DNA of 64,000 nucleotides from Hallella seregens ATCC 51272 (GCF_000518545.1 NZ_JADU01000016.1:1-64000), one strand, 5' to 3'; numbered from the stretch's first letter, positions 1 through 8,091 are shown. Notes: generated by a model from the letters alone, not told the origin. Numbers and translations: made by a program.

Positions 1-38
1 TTCATCGAAGATGTTGTATTTACTTTTTGCTTATCCAT
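1..38 (-). CDS. Start of an unidentified gene, cut by the window edge
   Basis: An ATG at position 38 on the minus strand opens a frame that stays open to the window edge, giving only 12 full codons (MDKQKVNTTSSM). It lies inside the integrative element and points the same way as the integrase and DUF1896 genes. No family can be named from so little sequence, and it could be a chance frame. Confidence 0.25.
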   Translation of the reverse strand, partial: MDKQKVNTTSSM

Positions 39-191
39 AGCGACATTTTTTTTATGCGTCCAAAGATCGGAGTATGCTGATTCCTTTTTGTAGCAAAATC
101 AAGGTAGCGGGGTGGGCTTGCACAAGGTTTTGGCGGAAAATACAACCCGTAGGTGTGGAGATTTTCCAGACAAACCAAGCGGCACAGACCT

Positions 192-222
192 TTTGAAAGC
201 CACAAGCCCCGTACTACCTTTG
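192..222 (+). promoter_or_regulatory. Candidate Bacteroidetes-type promoter
   Basis: TTTG at 192-195 and TACCTTTG at 215-222 are separated by 19 nt, matching the Bacteroidetes -33/-7 consensus. Transcription would start near 229 and run toward the hairpin at 321-351. No convincing gene lies there on this strand, so it would make a short RNA or be a chance match. Confidence 0.35.
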
Positions 223-310
223 CGGATAAAAAGGGAACAGCATCCGTCTCCTTGTCATCGCATATCGTGGAGCATTGGAAAAGAAGCGAAAGTGCAACAG
301 CCGTAGTGGA

Positions 311-351
311 AAATAGAAAAGGTGGCTATCTCAAAATGCGAGATAACCACC
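311..351 (-). terminator. Rho-independent terminator of the 115-residue membrane protein gene
   Basis: GGTGGCTATCTC (321-332) pairs with GAGATAACCACC (340-351) with one mismatch and a 7-nt loop. On the minus strand the stem is followed by a T-rich stretch (311-320 on the plus strand is A-rich). It lies 40 nt past the stop codon at 391. Confidence 0.6.
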
Positions 352-390
352 TGATGAAATAAAATGAAAGTTTTTACAGAACTATGCTTC

Positions 391-738
391 TCAAAGCACG
401 CATAGCAGGATGGCACAGAGAATTGCCAACCAGAAGAGAATGCTCAGCAGCGTAATTGTCACTTTTAGAATTACCCTGACTATAAAGCGTAGTATCAGAA
501 AACCTGCAATGACAGAGACGGCAGTTACGACTTGCGGCGTTACCATCTTCGAGATAAGCCAAATGGCACCGATAATGATGGAAAGCAGGATAGCGAGTTC
601 GATGAAGCGTGTCCAAGAGAAGCGGCGGACTTGCTTGAGAGAAGTCGGCTGCTGCTTGATATTATCGGTTTTGTTTGATGCGTCTGCCTTGATGAAGACA
701 GGTGTGTGGACATCTTGATTCATGATAAATGTATTCAT
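391..738 (-). CDS. Small membrane protein of unknown function, in the integrative element
   Basis: Predicted 115 residues. The first 40 are polar. Three hydrophobic segments follow at about 45-62, 70-88 and 93-114, so it is probably an inner-membrane protein. A second in-frame ATG at residue 6 could be the real start. It points the same way as the integrase and DUF1896 and has its own terminator. I do not recognise the family; it is likely accessory cargo of the element. Confidence 0.6.
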   Translation of the reverse strand: MNTFIMNQDVHTPVFIKADASNKTDNIKQQPTSLKQVRRFSWTRFIELAILLSIIIGAIWLISKMVTPQVVTAVSVIAGFLILRFIVRVILKVTITLLSILFWLAILCAILLCVL

Positions 739-873
739 ATCGGAGCTTTTAATAGTTTCAAGAGCAATAACAAGATGCGCAGGCTACACAAAGACAAGTG
801 TTAGTACAAACTCTTGGCGTGTGGAGCGGAGCGTTTATCTTGGCTCTTGACACTACAAAAGCTCCCGATGGTG

Positions 874-1344
874 TTACATCAAAGTCATGTTCTCACTATT
901 GACGGTTGGCAGACCATTAACCTCGATGAGCAGAACGACTGTCCCTGTCAGTTCGGTGTAGAGTTTCTCATACTCCGGAGTTGCGCCAAAGTCGTCTGTC
1001 AGTTCATACTTGTTGAAAACGCTTTGCACAGCCTTATTCTTCAGAAGCATTGGTGCTAATCTTTCAGGAAGAGGAGAAGGGAGTTCTTTCTCAAATTCAT
1101 TCTCTAAGACGGATACAAGGGTGTCGTACTTGGAAAAGTGCAGCCCTCGATACAGGACTTCGCTTGCCATTGTCTCTGCCTCGGGATGAGAAAAGCCTTG
1201 CGCTACTGCATCACAGTAGGCAGTAAGAGCTTCATCGGCTCTTGCCGTTACAAATGGTTTGTCACTCAGCATTTCGGGGAAATGCTCTCCAAGATAAGTC
1301 TCTAACTTCAATCGGAAGTAAGACATTTCTTTCTTTGTTTCCAT
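874..1344 (-). CDS. DUF1896 family protein
   Basis: 156 residues, soluble, with no signal peptide. The N-terminus (SYFRLKLETYLGEHFPEML) is typical of DUF1896, a family of unknown function that travels with Bacteroidales conjugative transposons. It starts 35 nt after the integrase stop and is transcribed in the same direction, so the two may share an mRNA. The family assignment is from recall of its N-terminal pattern and of its usual neighbourhood, not from a search. Confidence 0.75.
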   Translation of the reverse strand: METKKEMSYFRLKLETYLGEHFPEMLSDKPFVTARADEALTAYCDAVAQGFSHPEAETMASEVLYRGLHFSKYDTLVSVLENEFEKELPSPLPERLAPMLLKNKAVQSVFNKYELTDDFGATPEYEKLYTELTGTVVLLIEVNGLPTVNSENMTLM

Positions 1345-1379
1345 AATCGTCTATTATTTTAGGGTTATACATTAATATA

Positions 1380-2603
1380 TTATATGCCCATGGCTGTATT
1401 GAACTTACTGAGTTTTCCAGCCAGTTCTTCCATATCATGCTCTATCTTTTTGTTGGTGATGCGAGCATAGATTTGGGTGGTTTTTAGGTTGGTGTGCCCC
1501 AGCATCTTTGACACACTTTCCATTGGAACGCCTTTGCTCAGTGACATTGTAGCAAATGTATGGCGAGCCATGTGGAAAGTAAGATTTTTGCCAATACCGC
1601 AAATGTCAGCTATTTCCTTTAGATAAGCATTCATTTTTTGATTACTTAATACAGGAAACAGTTTACTATCACGATAAGTCTTATTGCTATATTTAGCTAT
1701 AATCTGCTTTGGAATATCAAGAAGCAGAATATTAGATTCTACATTTGTTTTCTGTCTCTTCGTCATAATCCACTGTTTGTCATCCATATTAACTAAATGT
1801 TCCGGTGTGAGATTGGCAACATCTATGTATGACAAGCCTGTGAAACATGAGAATATGAATATATCACGGACAAGGGATAAACGAGGTATCGTAAGTTTTT
1901 TATTCACAATTTTGAGAATTTCTTCATCAGTGAGAAATCCTCTGTCGACAAGCTCCAAGTGAAAATGGTAATTAGCAAACGGATCATGGTGCAGCACACC
2001 CAATTTCCGACCTAAAATGGTTATTGTCTTAAAAATCTTCATTGTCTTTGTTGCTGTGTTACGACATTGCCCGGCAGCTGTTTGCAGATAAAGGTCAAAA
2101 TCATAGATGACAGTATAAGTTAATTCACACAACTTTATATCTGTCCGACTATATTTCTGCTTCAAGAACTCTGCAAAGTGGCGCTTGCATAATTCATACT
2201 TTCGCAAAGTAGTAGCAGATACAGAAACTCCTACTTGCTTTCGGAAGTCTTCATTATGCTTCTCGAAAAGAGCCATAAATGTATCTATGTCTCCTTTCTT
2301 TCCTAAAAACTCTTCTTTGATTCGTTCCAAACACAAATCATCTGAAAACTCCAAACGGCGGAAGATATTAAGCAACCCATTACTGATATTATCGAGTTGC
2401 AAATTCGTCCTCAGGACTTCAGTTGTTCGACCTTTGAGACGTTCTTTGTCAATATCCCAAAGAGACTTCAAAACAGAGATTCCCGTTGAGCCGATCGAGA
2501 GACGCTCATTGTTGAGATAGATTCTCAACATCACAGGATTCTTCCCTTCTTTGTTCACGTAATTACTTCTAAGATAGAAGGTTGACTTAAAAATTGACTT
2601 CAT
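1380..2603 (-). CDS. Tyrosine site-specific integrase (IntDOT-like)
   Basis: 407 residues, the usual length for integrases of Bacteroidales mobile elements. Residues 1-95 look like an arm-binding domain, about 105-200 like the SAM-like core-binding domain, and about 215-395 form the catalytic domain. Visible catalytic residues are H344 and R347 (HMAR), H370 (LGHTN) and nucleophile Y379 (TTQIYARI). The position of the first catalytic arginine is a serine (S258 in FTGLSYID), as is known for IntDOT. It would integrate and excise the element. It lies about 350 nt from the 3' end of a tRNA-Asp gene, with repeated TGTAGCC motifs between, so the tRNA is the likely attachment site. Confidence 0.93.
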   Translation of the reverse strand: MKSIFKSTFYLRSNYVNKEGKNPVMLRIYLNNERLSIGSTGISVLKSLWDIDKERLKGRTTEVLRTNLQLDNISNGLLNIFRRLEFSDDLCLERIKEEFLGKKGDIDTFMALFEKHNEDFRKQVGVSVSATTLRKYELCKRHFAEFLKQKYSRTDIKLCELTYTVIYDFDLYLQTAAGQCRNTATKTMKIFKTITILGRKLGVLHHDPFANYHFHLELVDRGFLTDEEILKIVNKKLTIPRLSLVRDIFIFSCFTGLSYIDVANLTPEHLVNMDDKQWIMTKRQKTNVESNILLLDIPKQIIAKYSNKTYRDSKLFPVLSNQKMNAYLKEIADICGIGKNLTFHMARHTFATMSLSKGVPMESVSKMLGHTNLKTTQIYARITNKKIEHDMEELAGKLSKFNTAMGI

Positions 2604-2620
2604 AAATACTTGTTTTTAAT

Positions 2621-2810
2621 TGTAGCCATAGTATGGATTTTGTGTAGCCAAAACCAAAAAACAGTGTAGCCATTTGTATCCACTGCTATGCTGCAAAGTT
2701 CAACATAATTTCCAAATGATGAGCAATTCTTACGTACTCTTGATGTACTCTGTAGCCACTCTTGGCTACAATTTTTGAAATTCAAAAAATTCTGTAGCTG
2801 AATTGTAGCC
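2621..2810. repeat. TGTAGCC repeats, probable integrase arm-type sites
   Basis: TGTAGCCA occurs at 2621, 2643 and 2665, spaced exactly 22 bp, and again at 2751. TGTAGCC occurs at 2804 and TGTAGCT at 2793. At 2751-2770 TGTAGCCA and its inverse TGGCTACA form a perfect 8-bp inverted repeat with a 4-nt spacer. The cluster fills the space between the integrase start and the tRNA, where arm-type sites bound by the integrase N-terminus are expected. Autoregulation of the integrase gene is an alternative or additional role. Confidence 0.65.
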
Positions 2811-2867
2811 GTTGTGGAGTATTTTGGGATATTTTTGTGTATCTACACATACTCCGAAAAGAAGAAG

Positions 2868-2912
2868 TGATACAAAACAAAAGTATCATAACTCCTTGAA
2901 GTTATGATACTT
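2868..2912 (-). terminator. Terminator downstream of the tRNA-Asp genes
   Basis: AAGTATCATAACT (2881-2893) pairs perfectly with AGTTATGATACTT (2900-2912) around a 6-nt loop. On the minus strand it is followed by a T-rich run. It sits 47 nt past the 3' end of the element-proximal tRNA. If the tRNA end is the attachment core, this terminator belongs to the element rather than to the original chromosome. Confidence 0.65.
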
Positions 2913-2959
2913 ACGATTTTCTTTAGAAATCTCTGATGCTATTTTCAGAGTATTTAAAG

Positions 2960-3033
2960 CGGTGCGTACGAGACTCGAACCCGTGACCTCCTGCGTGACA
3001 GGCAGGCATTCTAACCAGCTGAACTAACGCACC
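2960..3033 (-). tRNA. tRNA-Asp (anticodon GTC), element-proximal copy
   Basis: 74 nt including a G discriminator, with CCA not encoded. The acceptor stem GGTGCGT/ACGCACC and the anticodon stem CCTGC/GCAGG are intact around loop CTGTCAC, giving anticodon GTC. The 3' strand of the T-stem reads CTCGT rather than CCCGT as in the neighbouring copy, which makes one G-U pair. Its 3' end faces the integrase, so it is probably the integration target, its end rebuilt by element DNA. Confidence 0.95.
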
Positions 3034-3058
3034 CTGCATACAAAAATGAGGTGAGAGG

Positions 3059-3132
3059 CGGTGCGTACGGGACTCGAACCCGTGACCTCCTGCGTGACAG
3101 GCAGGCATTCTAACCAGCTGAACTAACGCACC
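3059..3132 (-). tRNA. tRNA-Asp (anticodon GTC), promoter-proximal copy
   Basis: A second tRNA-Asp, identical to the first except for a fully paired T-stem (CCCGT), lies 25 bp upstream of it. Both are read from the promoter at 3172-3203. Tandem copies make one of them dispensable as an integration target. Confidence 0.96.
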
Positions 3133-3171
3133 TTTTGGGCTTTCCGGCACCTCATTTCTGATTTGCGGTTG

Positions 3172-3203
3172 CAAAGGTAGCAATTAATCTCTGTACCGCC
3201 AAA
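3172..3203 (-). promoter_or_regulatory. Promoter of the tRNA-Asp pair
   Basis: On the minus strand TTTG (3200-3203) and TACCTTTG (3172-3179) are separated by exactly 20 nt, a perfect Bacteroidetes promoter. The tRNA 5' end at 3132 lies about 40 nt downstream of the -7 box. Confidence 0.8.
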
Positions 3204-3219
3204 CAATTCACGGCTTTTT

Positions 3220-3756
3220 TCATAAAAAAGTTTGCATCACGACAGCATCGTGATACACGTCTCCATCGTAGAGCCAATCGCGGAGTTCTACACCTTTTTG
3301 GAACCCCAGATGCTCGAAGAGCTTGATGCAAGAGGCGTTGTCCACGCTGATGAGCGCGTAGAGTTGGTGGATGTGGAGCACGCTGTGGGCATAGTCTATG
3401 AGCTTGTGCATGGCCGCCCGACCGTAGCCTTGGTCGCGGTAGAGCTTCTGGATGACGATGCCCACCTCGGCGCGCTGGTGCTGGGGATTGAAATTCACCA
3501 GGTCGATGATGCCGATGGTCTCGCCCCGACTGCCGGTTATCATGAGCCGTACCTGCCGGTCGGTATAGATGTCGCCCGAGGCATTGGCAATGTATTCGTG
3601 CAGGGCATAGCGCGAATAAGGCACGTTGGTGGAGCCCACATTCCAGAGCTCGAAGTCGTTTTCAATGCTGTAAAGGGTGTCCAAATCCTCCGGCTCCATG
3701 GCTCTGAGGGCGACGTAGGGCAATTGATCGGCTGTGTTATTGCAGGATTTCGGCAT
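3220..3756 (-). CDS. GNAT family N-acetyltransferase
   Basis: 178 residues from the ATG at 3756, which overlaps the upstream glycosyltransferase gene by 20 nt. A longer frame uses a TTG at 3795 and is less likely. The fold shows the GNAT elements: an N-terminal LRAMEPEDLDTLY strand-helix, the acetyl-CoA loop region LYRDQGYGRAAMHKL and the C-terminal NASCIKLFEHLGFQKG typical of RimJ/RimL/SpeG-like enzymes. It probably acetylates an amine on a small molecule or protein; the substrate is unknown. It is the last gene of the cstA-recR run. Confidence 0.88.
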   Translation of the reverse strand: MPKSCNNTADQLPYVALRAMEPEDLDTLYSIENDFELWNVGSTNVPYSRYALHEYIANASGDIYTDRQVRLMITGSRGETIGIIDLVNFNPQHQRAEVGIVIQKLYRDQGYGRAAMHKLIDYAHSVLHIHQLYALISVDNASCIKLFEHLGFQKGVELRDWLYDGDVYHDAVVMQTFL

Positions 3757-4939
3757 CGGTGATGATGGTGTTGTTGGCAGGATTGAAGATGGCAATGCGG
3801 ACGTTGTCCTGCTGACGGGCAGCCATGAACTCCAGAATCTCGTGGAACGTAAACAGTGAACTGTCGTAGACCAGATAGGTCAAGTCGTTTCCGGCGGCAT
3901 CCGCTTCCTTTGGGGGCGTGGTGTCGTGGCTGTCGAACAGGCTGCGCAGGGCGTGCTTGCGCACCAGCTGGCGGCATTGTCCTTCGTGTTCGGGGGCGAC
4001 ATGGAAGTGATAGAGCGGGTCTGCCTGTCTGCGGACGCTGACAAATCCCAGGCTCCGCCGTGCCTTGACCATCAGCGTGGAGCAGAGAGCGATGGAGGCT
4101 TTGACATAAATGCCCACCTGAATGGGCAGGGTGAGCAGTAGGTGCAGGTTGCCATAGTGTTTGCGGAAGAAGATGAGCATGGCTTCGTAGAACACGTGCA
4201 CGTAGCGGAAACTGGACTTCTGCGTGCTCTCTCCCTTGTAGTGCAGGATGCGCAGGGGCAGGTACCAGTTTTGCCATCCGGCTTTGAGCAGCCGGTAGCT
4301 CAGGTCGATGTCTTCGCCATACATGAAGAAGTCTTCGTCGAGCAGTCCTATCTCCTGAAGCGCCGTGCGCCGGAGGAAGCAGAAAGCGCCGCTGACAATC
4401 TCGATCTGGGCCGGCTCGTCCCAGGAGAGGTGCCCCATGTAGTATTTGGCAAAACGGCGGTGATGCGGGAAGTGCTTGGTGAGTCCCACCATCTTGTAGA
4501 AAGAGGTCATGGGGGTGGGAACCCCCCGTCGCGACTCCAAGGCGTCGGAACCCTCAATCTTCTGCATGCGCACCCCCACCCCGCCAGCCTGTGGATGAGT
4601 GTCCATGAAGTCGACACAAGCCTGCAACACCTCCTCACCCACGATCGTATCGGGGTTGAGCAGCAGCACGTACTCGCCCTGGCTTTGCCGGATGGCCTTG
4701 TTGTTGGCCTTGGCAAAACCCAGATTATGATTGTTGCTCATGAAGACAACGGATGGGAAACGCTCCGACAAATATTCGATGGAACCGTCTCGGGAGTGGT
4801 TGTCGATGACGATAACCTCGGCCTCCATCCCTTGCAAGGCCCGCATTACAGACTGCAGACACTGCTCCAGATAGAACTTGACGTTATAGCTTACGATGAT
4901 GACCGAGAGCTTCAATGGGCGGAAACTTCCTGATTGCAT
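3737..4939 (-). CDS. Family 2 glycosyltransferase
   Basis: 400 residues from the ATG at 4939, overlapping the upstream membrane-protein gene by 28 nt. A TTG at 4915, with a 4-nt stop overlap, is the alternative. The N-terminus LSVIIVSYN, VIDNHSRDGS and LLNPDTIVG is the GT-A nucleotide-binding and DxD-like region of the rhamnosyltransferase/WbbL-type group. It probably adds a sugar from a nucleotide donor to a surface glycan at the inner face of the membrane. No polysaccharide cluster surrounds it, so its acceptor is unknown. Confidence 0.9.
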   Translation of the reverse strand: MQSGSFRPLKLSVIIVSYNVKFYLEQCLQSVMRALQGMEAEVIVIDNHSRDGSIEYLSERFPSVVFMSNNHNLGFAKANNKAIRQSQGEYVLLLNPDTIVGEEVLQACVDFMDTHPQAGGVGVRMQKIEGSDALESRRGVPTPMTSFYKMVGLTKHFPHHRRFAKYYMGHLSWDEPAQIEIVSGAFCFLRRTALQEIGLLDEDFFMYGEDIDLSYRLLKAGWQNWYLPLRILHYKGESTQKSSFRYVHVFYEAMLIFFRKHYGNLHLLLTLPIQVGIYVKASIALCSTLMVKARRSLGFVSVRRQADPLYHFHVAPEHEGQCRQLVRKHALRSLFDSHDTTPPKEADAAGNDLTYLVYDSSLFTFHEILEFMAARQQDNVRIAIFNPANNTIITDAEILQ

Positions 4940-5334
4940 CTGGCATGGGACGGATAAATGAAGCACAGACTCAACAGGCCAATGATGGCCATGTAGCCAA
5001 ATGCCACGTTCATGAACTGGTAATAAAGCCAGGTATTGGCCACCATCGGGAGTCCAATCATCATGAGTCGGCAGCTGCCCCACCGGGTCAGACTGCGTGC
5101 AGGGCTGCCCGTGAGCCTGCGGCGAATGCTGCCGAACCGGAACAGGCGCAGGGCCAAGGGTATCAGGCAGATGGTGACCAGCTCCATACAGAGGGCGGCA
5201 TAATAGTCCAGGGTCGTGTCGGCAGTCCAGGAACCACTCAACAGAATGTCGTTTTCATAGAGCGCCACGAGGATGAGACAGGTGATAATAAGGGTCAGAA
5301 ACTCTGCCAACAGAATGTTGCGGGTGTGATTCAT
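4912..5334 (-). CDS. Small membrane protein of unknown function
   Basis: 140 residues with about four hydrophobic segments (roughly 8-26, 43-62, 90-108 and 110-128) and a basic loop between the second and third. It starts 10 nt after the recR stop and overlaps the glycosyltransferase start, so it is translationally linked to both. It could be a partner of the glycosyltransferase in the membrane; that is inference from position only. Confidence 0.75.
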   Translation of the reverse strand: MNHTRNILLAEFLTLIITCLILVALYENDILLSGSWTADTTLDYYAALCMELVTICLIPLALRLFRFGSIRRRLTGSPARSLTRWGSCRLMMIGLPMVANTWLYYQFMNVAFGYMAIIGLLSLCFIYPSHARCNQEVSAH

Positions 5335-5344
5335 GATGGAGGAA

Positions 5345-5950
5345 TTAGGACAATGGGATGCGGTTCAGAATGGAACGGCCCAGTGTCACTTCGTCGGTAT
5401 ATTCAAGTTCGTTGCCCACCGAAATGCCGCGGGCAATGACAGTCAGCTTGACGGGATAGGGCTTGAGCTGGCGGGAGATGTAGAAATTGGTGGTGTCGCC
5501 CTCCATGGTAGAGCTGAGAGCCAACACCACCTCCTTGATTTCTCCCTGCGCCACCCGCTTGACGAGGGAGTCGATTTGCAGGTCGCCGGGACCAATACCG
5601 TCCATAGGCGAGATGACTCCACCCAGCACATGGTAAAGTCCGTCGTACTGTTGTGTGTTCTCCACGGCCATGACATCCTGCACGTTCTCCACCACACACA
5701 CGGTGGTGGCGTCGCGTCGGGCATCCGAGCAGATGGGGCACACATCAGTATCACTGATGTTATGGCACACCCGACAATACTTAATGTCTTTCCGCACCCG
5801 CTGCACGGCATCGGCAAAGGCCTCGGCACGCTCCACGGGCTGGCGCAACAGATGGAGCACAAGGCGCAAGGAGGTCTTGCGTCCTATGCCCGGAAAGCGG
5901 CTGAACTCTTCGACAGCCTTTTCGAGTAAAGCGGAGGGATATTGTTCCAT
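5345..5950 (-). CDS. recR: Recombination mediator protein RecR
   Basis: 201 residues, the normal length. It has an N-terminal helix-hairpin-helix region ([12 protein letters not shown]), a four-cysteine zinc finger at C59, C62, C71 and C74, then a Toprim domain beginning [13 protein letters not shown]. RecR works with RecO, and with RecF where present, to load RecA on single-stranded DNA during gap repair. The gene sits in a tight run between an outer-membrane barrel gene (20-nt gap) and a membrane protein (10-nt gap). Confidence 0.97.
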   Translation of the reverse strand: MEQYPSALLEKAVEEFSRFPGIGRKTSLRLVLHLLRQPVERAEAFADAVQRVRKDIKYCRVCHNISDTDVCPICSDARRDATTVCVVENVQDVMAVENTQQYDGLYHVLGGVISPMDGIGPGDLQIDSLVKRVAQGEIKEVVLALSSTMEGDTTNFYISRQLKPYPVKLTVIARGISVGNELEYTDEVTLGRSILNRIPLS

Positions 5951-5970
5951 CGCCGGTGCCTGTCTTGCAG

Positions 5971-6453
5971 TTAGAGGTAGATACCGAAACCGAGTTTCAG
6001 TCCGATGGTGGAGTAGTCGGAGTGTTTCTTGAAACTTTGCTGGTAATAGATGGAGGGCTCAATGGTTACCGTGTGGCTGATGAAGAAAGCATAGCCCACT
6101 TCTACGCCCGGCATGAGGTCGTTGTAGTTGTGGCTGGCATGGACAAACTTGCAGTTGGCCCCCAGAAAGATGCCGTTTTGGGTGATGTAATAGCGTCCGC
6201 CCACACCGGCTTGAAAAGCATTGGCAGCTCCCTTGCCGTCGTGCTGGAAGCCGGCTTCGCCCAGAACCATCAGGTTGTCGGCAGCCATATAGCCGGCCTT
6301 GGCCTGAATGCCCAGGCTCAATTCCTTGGAACCGTTGTAACTCAAGTCGAATCCCGAAAGGGATGCTCCGGCATACATCTTGCCCTCTTCAAATTGCGCG
6401 TGGGCACAGACGGCCATCGTCATGGCCACAAGGGCCGTAAAAAATCTCTTCAT
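5971..6453 (-). CDS. Small outer-membrane beta-barrel protein
   Basis: 160 residues from the ATG at 6453, which opens a clear signal peptide ([20 protein letters not shown]). The mature part consists of alternating strands with glycines ([31 protein letters not shown]) and ends in [10 protein letters not shown], as in eight-stranded porin-like barrels. It probably sits in the outer membrane; no transport role is visible. It lies between cstA (31-nt gap) and recR (20-nt gap). Confidence 0.85.
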   Translation of the reverse strand: MKRFFTALVAMTMAVCAHAQFEEGKMYAGASLSGFDLSYNGSKELSLGIQAKAGYMAADNLMVLGEAGFQHDGKGAANAFQAGVGGRYYITQNGIFLGANCKFVHASHNYNDLMPGVEVGYAFFISHTVTIEPSIYYQQSFKKHSDYSTIGLKLGFGIYL

Positions 6454-6484
6454 GTTCTTTTTATTGGTGTTGTTGGAATCTGTA

Positions 6485-7999
6485 TTATTGCTGCTGCTTG
6501 CGGTGCCACACGGCAAACCATGCACAGGCAATGACGAGTGCGACGGCCGAACCCACATAGCCTATCGTGGTGTTGAGTCCCAGTGCCATGGGCGAAATGA
6601 GCAGGAAAGTGAAGCAGACCACCGTCATGAAGACGGCAGGGACAAAGGTAATGAAATAAGGCTTGTGCTGCCGAACCAGATAAACGGTGAGGGTCCAAAG
6701 GGTGAAGACGGCCAATGTTTGGTTGGACCAGCCGAACCACTGCCAGATGGTGTTGAACCCATTGGGGTTCTCCATCTGCCATACAAGCAGGGCTATGGCC
6801 AGCAGAAACATAGGGACGGCAATGTAGAAGCGCTTGGCGATGCTCCGCTGTTCCAGATGAAGGGCTTCGGCAATAATTAAGCGGGCACTGCGGAAAGCTG
6901 TGTCGCCACTGGTGATGGGGGCTGCCACTACACCGAAGACGGCCAGAATGCCGCCGAAGAAGCCCAGCCAACCGGTGCAGACTTTCTCGACCACGTTGGG
7001 GGCCGTGAAGAACTGTATCAGTGTCTTGCCCTCACCGTTTTGATATTGGCCCAGAAATTCATTGACGGCCTGTGCGTCTACACACTCGCGCCAGCCTCCG
7101 TAATAGAAGAAATACATGGAAACCGTAGCCCAAATCAAGGCTACCACGCCCTCGGTAATCATGGCTCCATAGAAAATGGGACGGCCATGCCGCTCGCTGT
7201 TGATGCACCGGGCCATCAACGGGCTCTGTGTGGCATGGAAACCACTAATGGCCCCACAGGCAATGGTAAGGAAAAGGCAGGGGAAAAGAGGATTCTCGGC
7301 CATGTAGGCAGTGGTGCCCAGAAGAGCGGCCGGGACATTGCGATTGCTCTCGCCAAGATTGCTCCAGAGCTCGGGAAGGTCGGGCACTTTAATGAACAGG
7401 CATACCATAAGGGCCACGGCCATGAAGAGCAAGGCAAAGGCAAAAATGGGATAGAACTTGCCAATAATCTTATCAATGGGCAGCATGGTGGCCAGAATGT
7501 AATAGACAAAAATAGCACTCACCCAGCCCATGGTGGTTCCACCCAGGTCCTTGAGCAGGAGGGCCGGACTGTAAACGAAGACTACTCCCACCATCATCAG
7601 CAGAAAAACGGAGAAAACCAGCATGCCGCGCTTAGCCGTTTTGCCAAGGTAATCACCTACGAGCTGCGGCAGTCCGGCTCCGTCGTGGCGCACGCTCAAC
7701 ATGCCTGAAAGATAGTCGTGCACGGCCCCGGCAAAGATGCAGCCCAGCACAATCCACAAGTAGGCTTTGGGACCATACCATGCTCCCATAATGGCGCCAA
7801 AGATGGGACCGGTACCTGCAATGTTGAGGAACTGAATCATGAAGACTTTCCAATTAGGCATTGCCATGTAATCCACACCGTCTGCATGCGCTATGGCAGG
7901 CGTGGGCCGGTTGTCGGGGCCGAAGACATGTTCTACAAACTTTCCGTAGAGCAAGTACCCTACAATCAGGGCCAGGAGGGAAATAGTAAAAGAAATCAT
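6485..7999 (-). CDS. cstA: Carbon starvation protein A (CstA family transporter)
   Basis: 504 residues with many membrane segments. The family hallmarks are present: GTGPIFGAIMGAWYGP near residue 62, HDYLSGMLSVRHDGAGLPQLVG near 95, and GFHATQSPLMARC in the middle. CstA proteins import pyruvate or small peptides under carbon limitation. The family has long and short forms; this is the short, BstA/CstA-like one common in Bacteroidetes. It is first in the run leading to recR and the glycosyltransferase. Confidence 0.93.
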   Translation of the reverse strand: MISFTISLLALIVGYLLYGKFVEHVFGPDNRPTPAIAHADGVDYMAMPNWKVFMIQFLNIAGTGPIFGAIMGAWYGPKAYLWIVLGCIFAGAVHDYLSGMLSVRHDGAGLPQLVGDYLGKTAKRGMLVFSVFLLMMVGVVFVYSPALLLKDLGGTTMGWVSAIFVYYILATMLPIDKIIGKFYPIFAFALLFMAVALMVCLFIKVPDLPELWSNLGESNRNVPAALLGTTAYMAENPLFPCLFLTIACGAISGFHATQSPLMARCINSERHGRPIFYGAMITEGVVALIWATVSMYFFYYGGWRECVDAQAVNEFLGQYQNGEGKTLIQFFTAPNVVEKVCTGWLGFFGGILAVFGVVAAPITSGDTAFRSARLIIAEALHLEQRSIAKRFYIAVPMFLLAIALLVWQMENPNGFNTIWQWFGWSNQTLAVFTLWTLTVYLVRQHKPYFITFVPAVFMTVVCFTFLLISPMALGLNTTIGYVGSAVALVIACAWFAVWHRKQQQ

Positions 8000-8025
8000 C
8001 TCTTTCGTTCGGTTTATAACTCTTG

Positions 8026-8033
8026 CAAAAGTA
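8026..8033 (-). promoter_or_regulatory. -7 element of the cstA promoter
   Basis: TACTTTTG on the minus strand, 27 nt upstream of the cstA ATG. No good TTTG lies 19-21 nt further upstream, so only the -7 part is supported. Confidence 0.45.
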
Positions 8034-8042
8034 ATGGTAATT

Positions 8043-8074
8043 TTTGAAATAACGAAAAATAATCACTACCTTTG
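8043..8074 (+). promoter_or_regulatory. Promoter of the GHL10 glycoside hydrolase gene
   Basis: TTTG (8043-8046), 20 nt, TACCTTTG (8067-8074): a full consensus match. Transcription would start about 8081, leaving a leader of only about 11 nt before the ATG at 8092. It is back-to-back with the cstA -7 box. Confidence 0.75.
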
Positions 8075-8091
8075 TGCCAAATAATATCGAA

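Noticed and set aside
214..223. A CTnDOT-type attachment core (GTAnnTTTGC)
   Set aside because: The first base does not match, and the site is better explained as a promoter -7 box. The junction by the tRNA is the stronger attachment candidate.
2600..2785. A 61-codon frame just upstream of the integrase on the minus strand
   Set aside because: It runs through the TGTAGCC repeat array and has no recognisable protein pattern; the array explains the sequence.
2923..3183. An open frame across both tRNA-Asp genes that repeats GALVQLVRMPACHAGG
   Set aside because: The repeat comes from the two tRNA genes read in the same frame; this is a well-known false gene.
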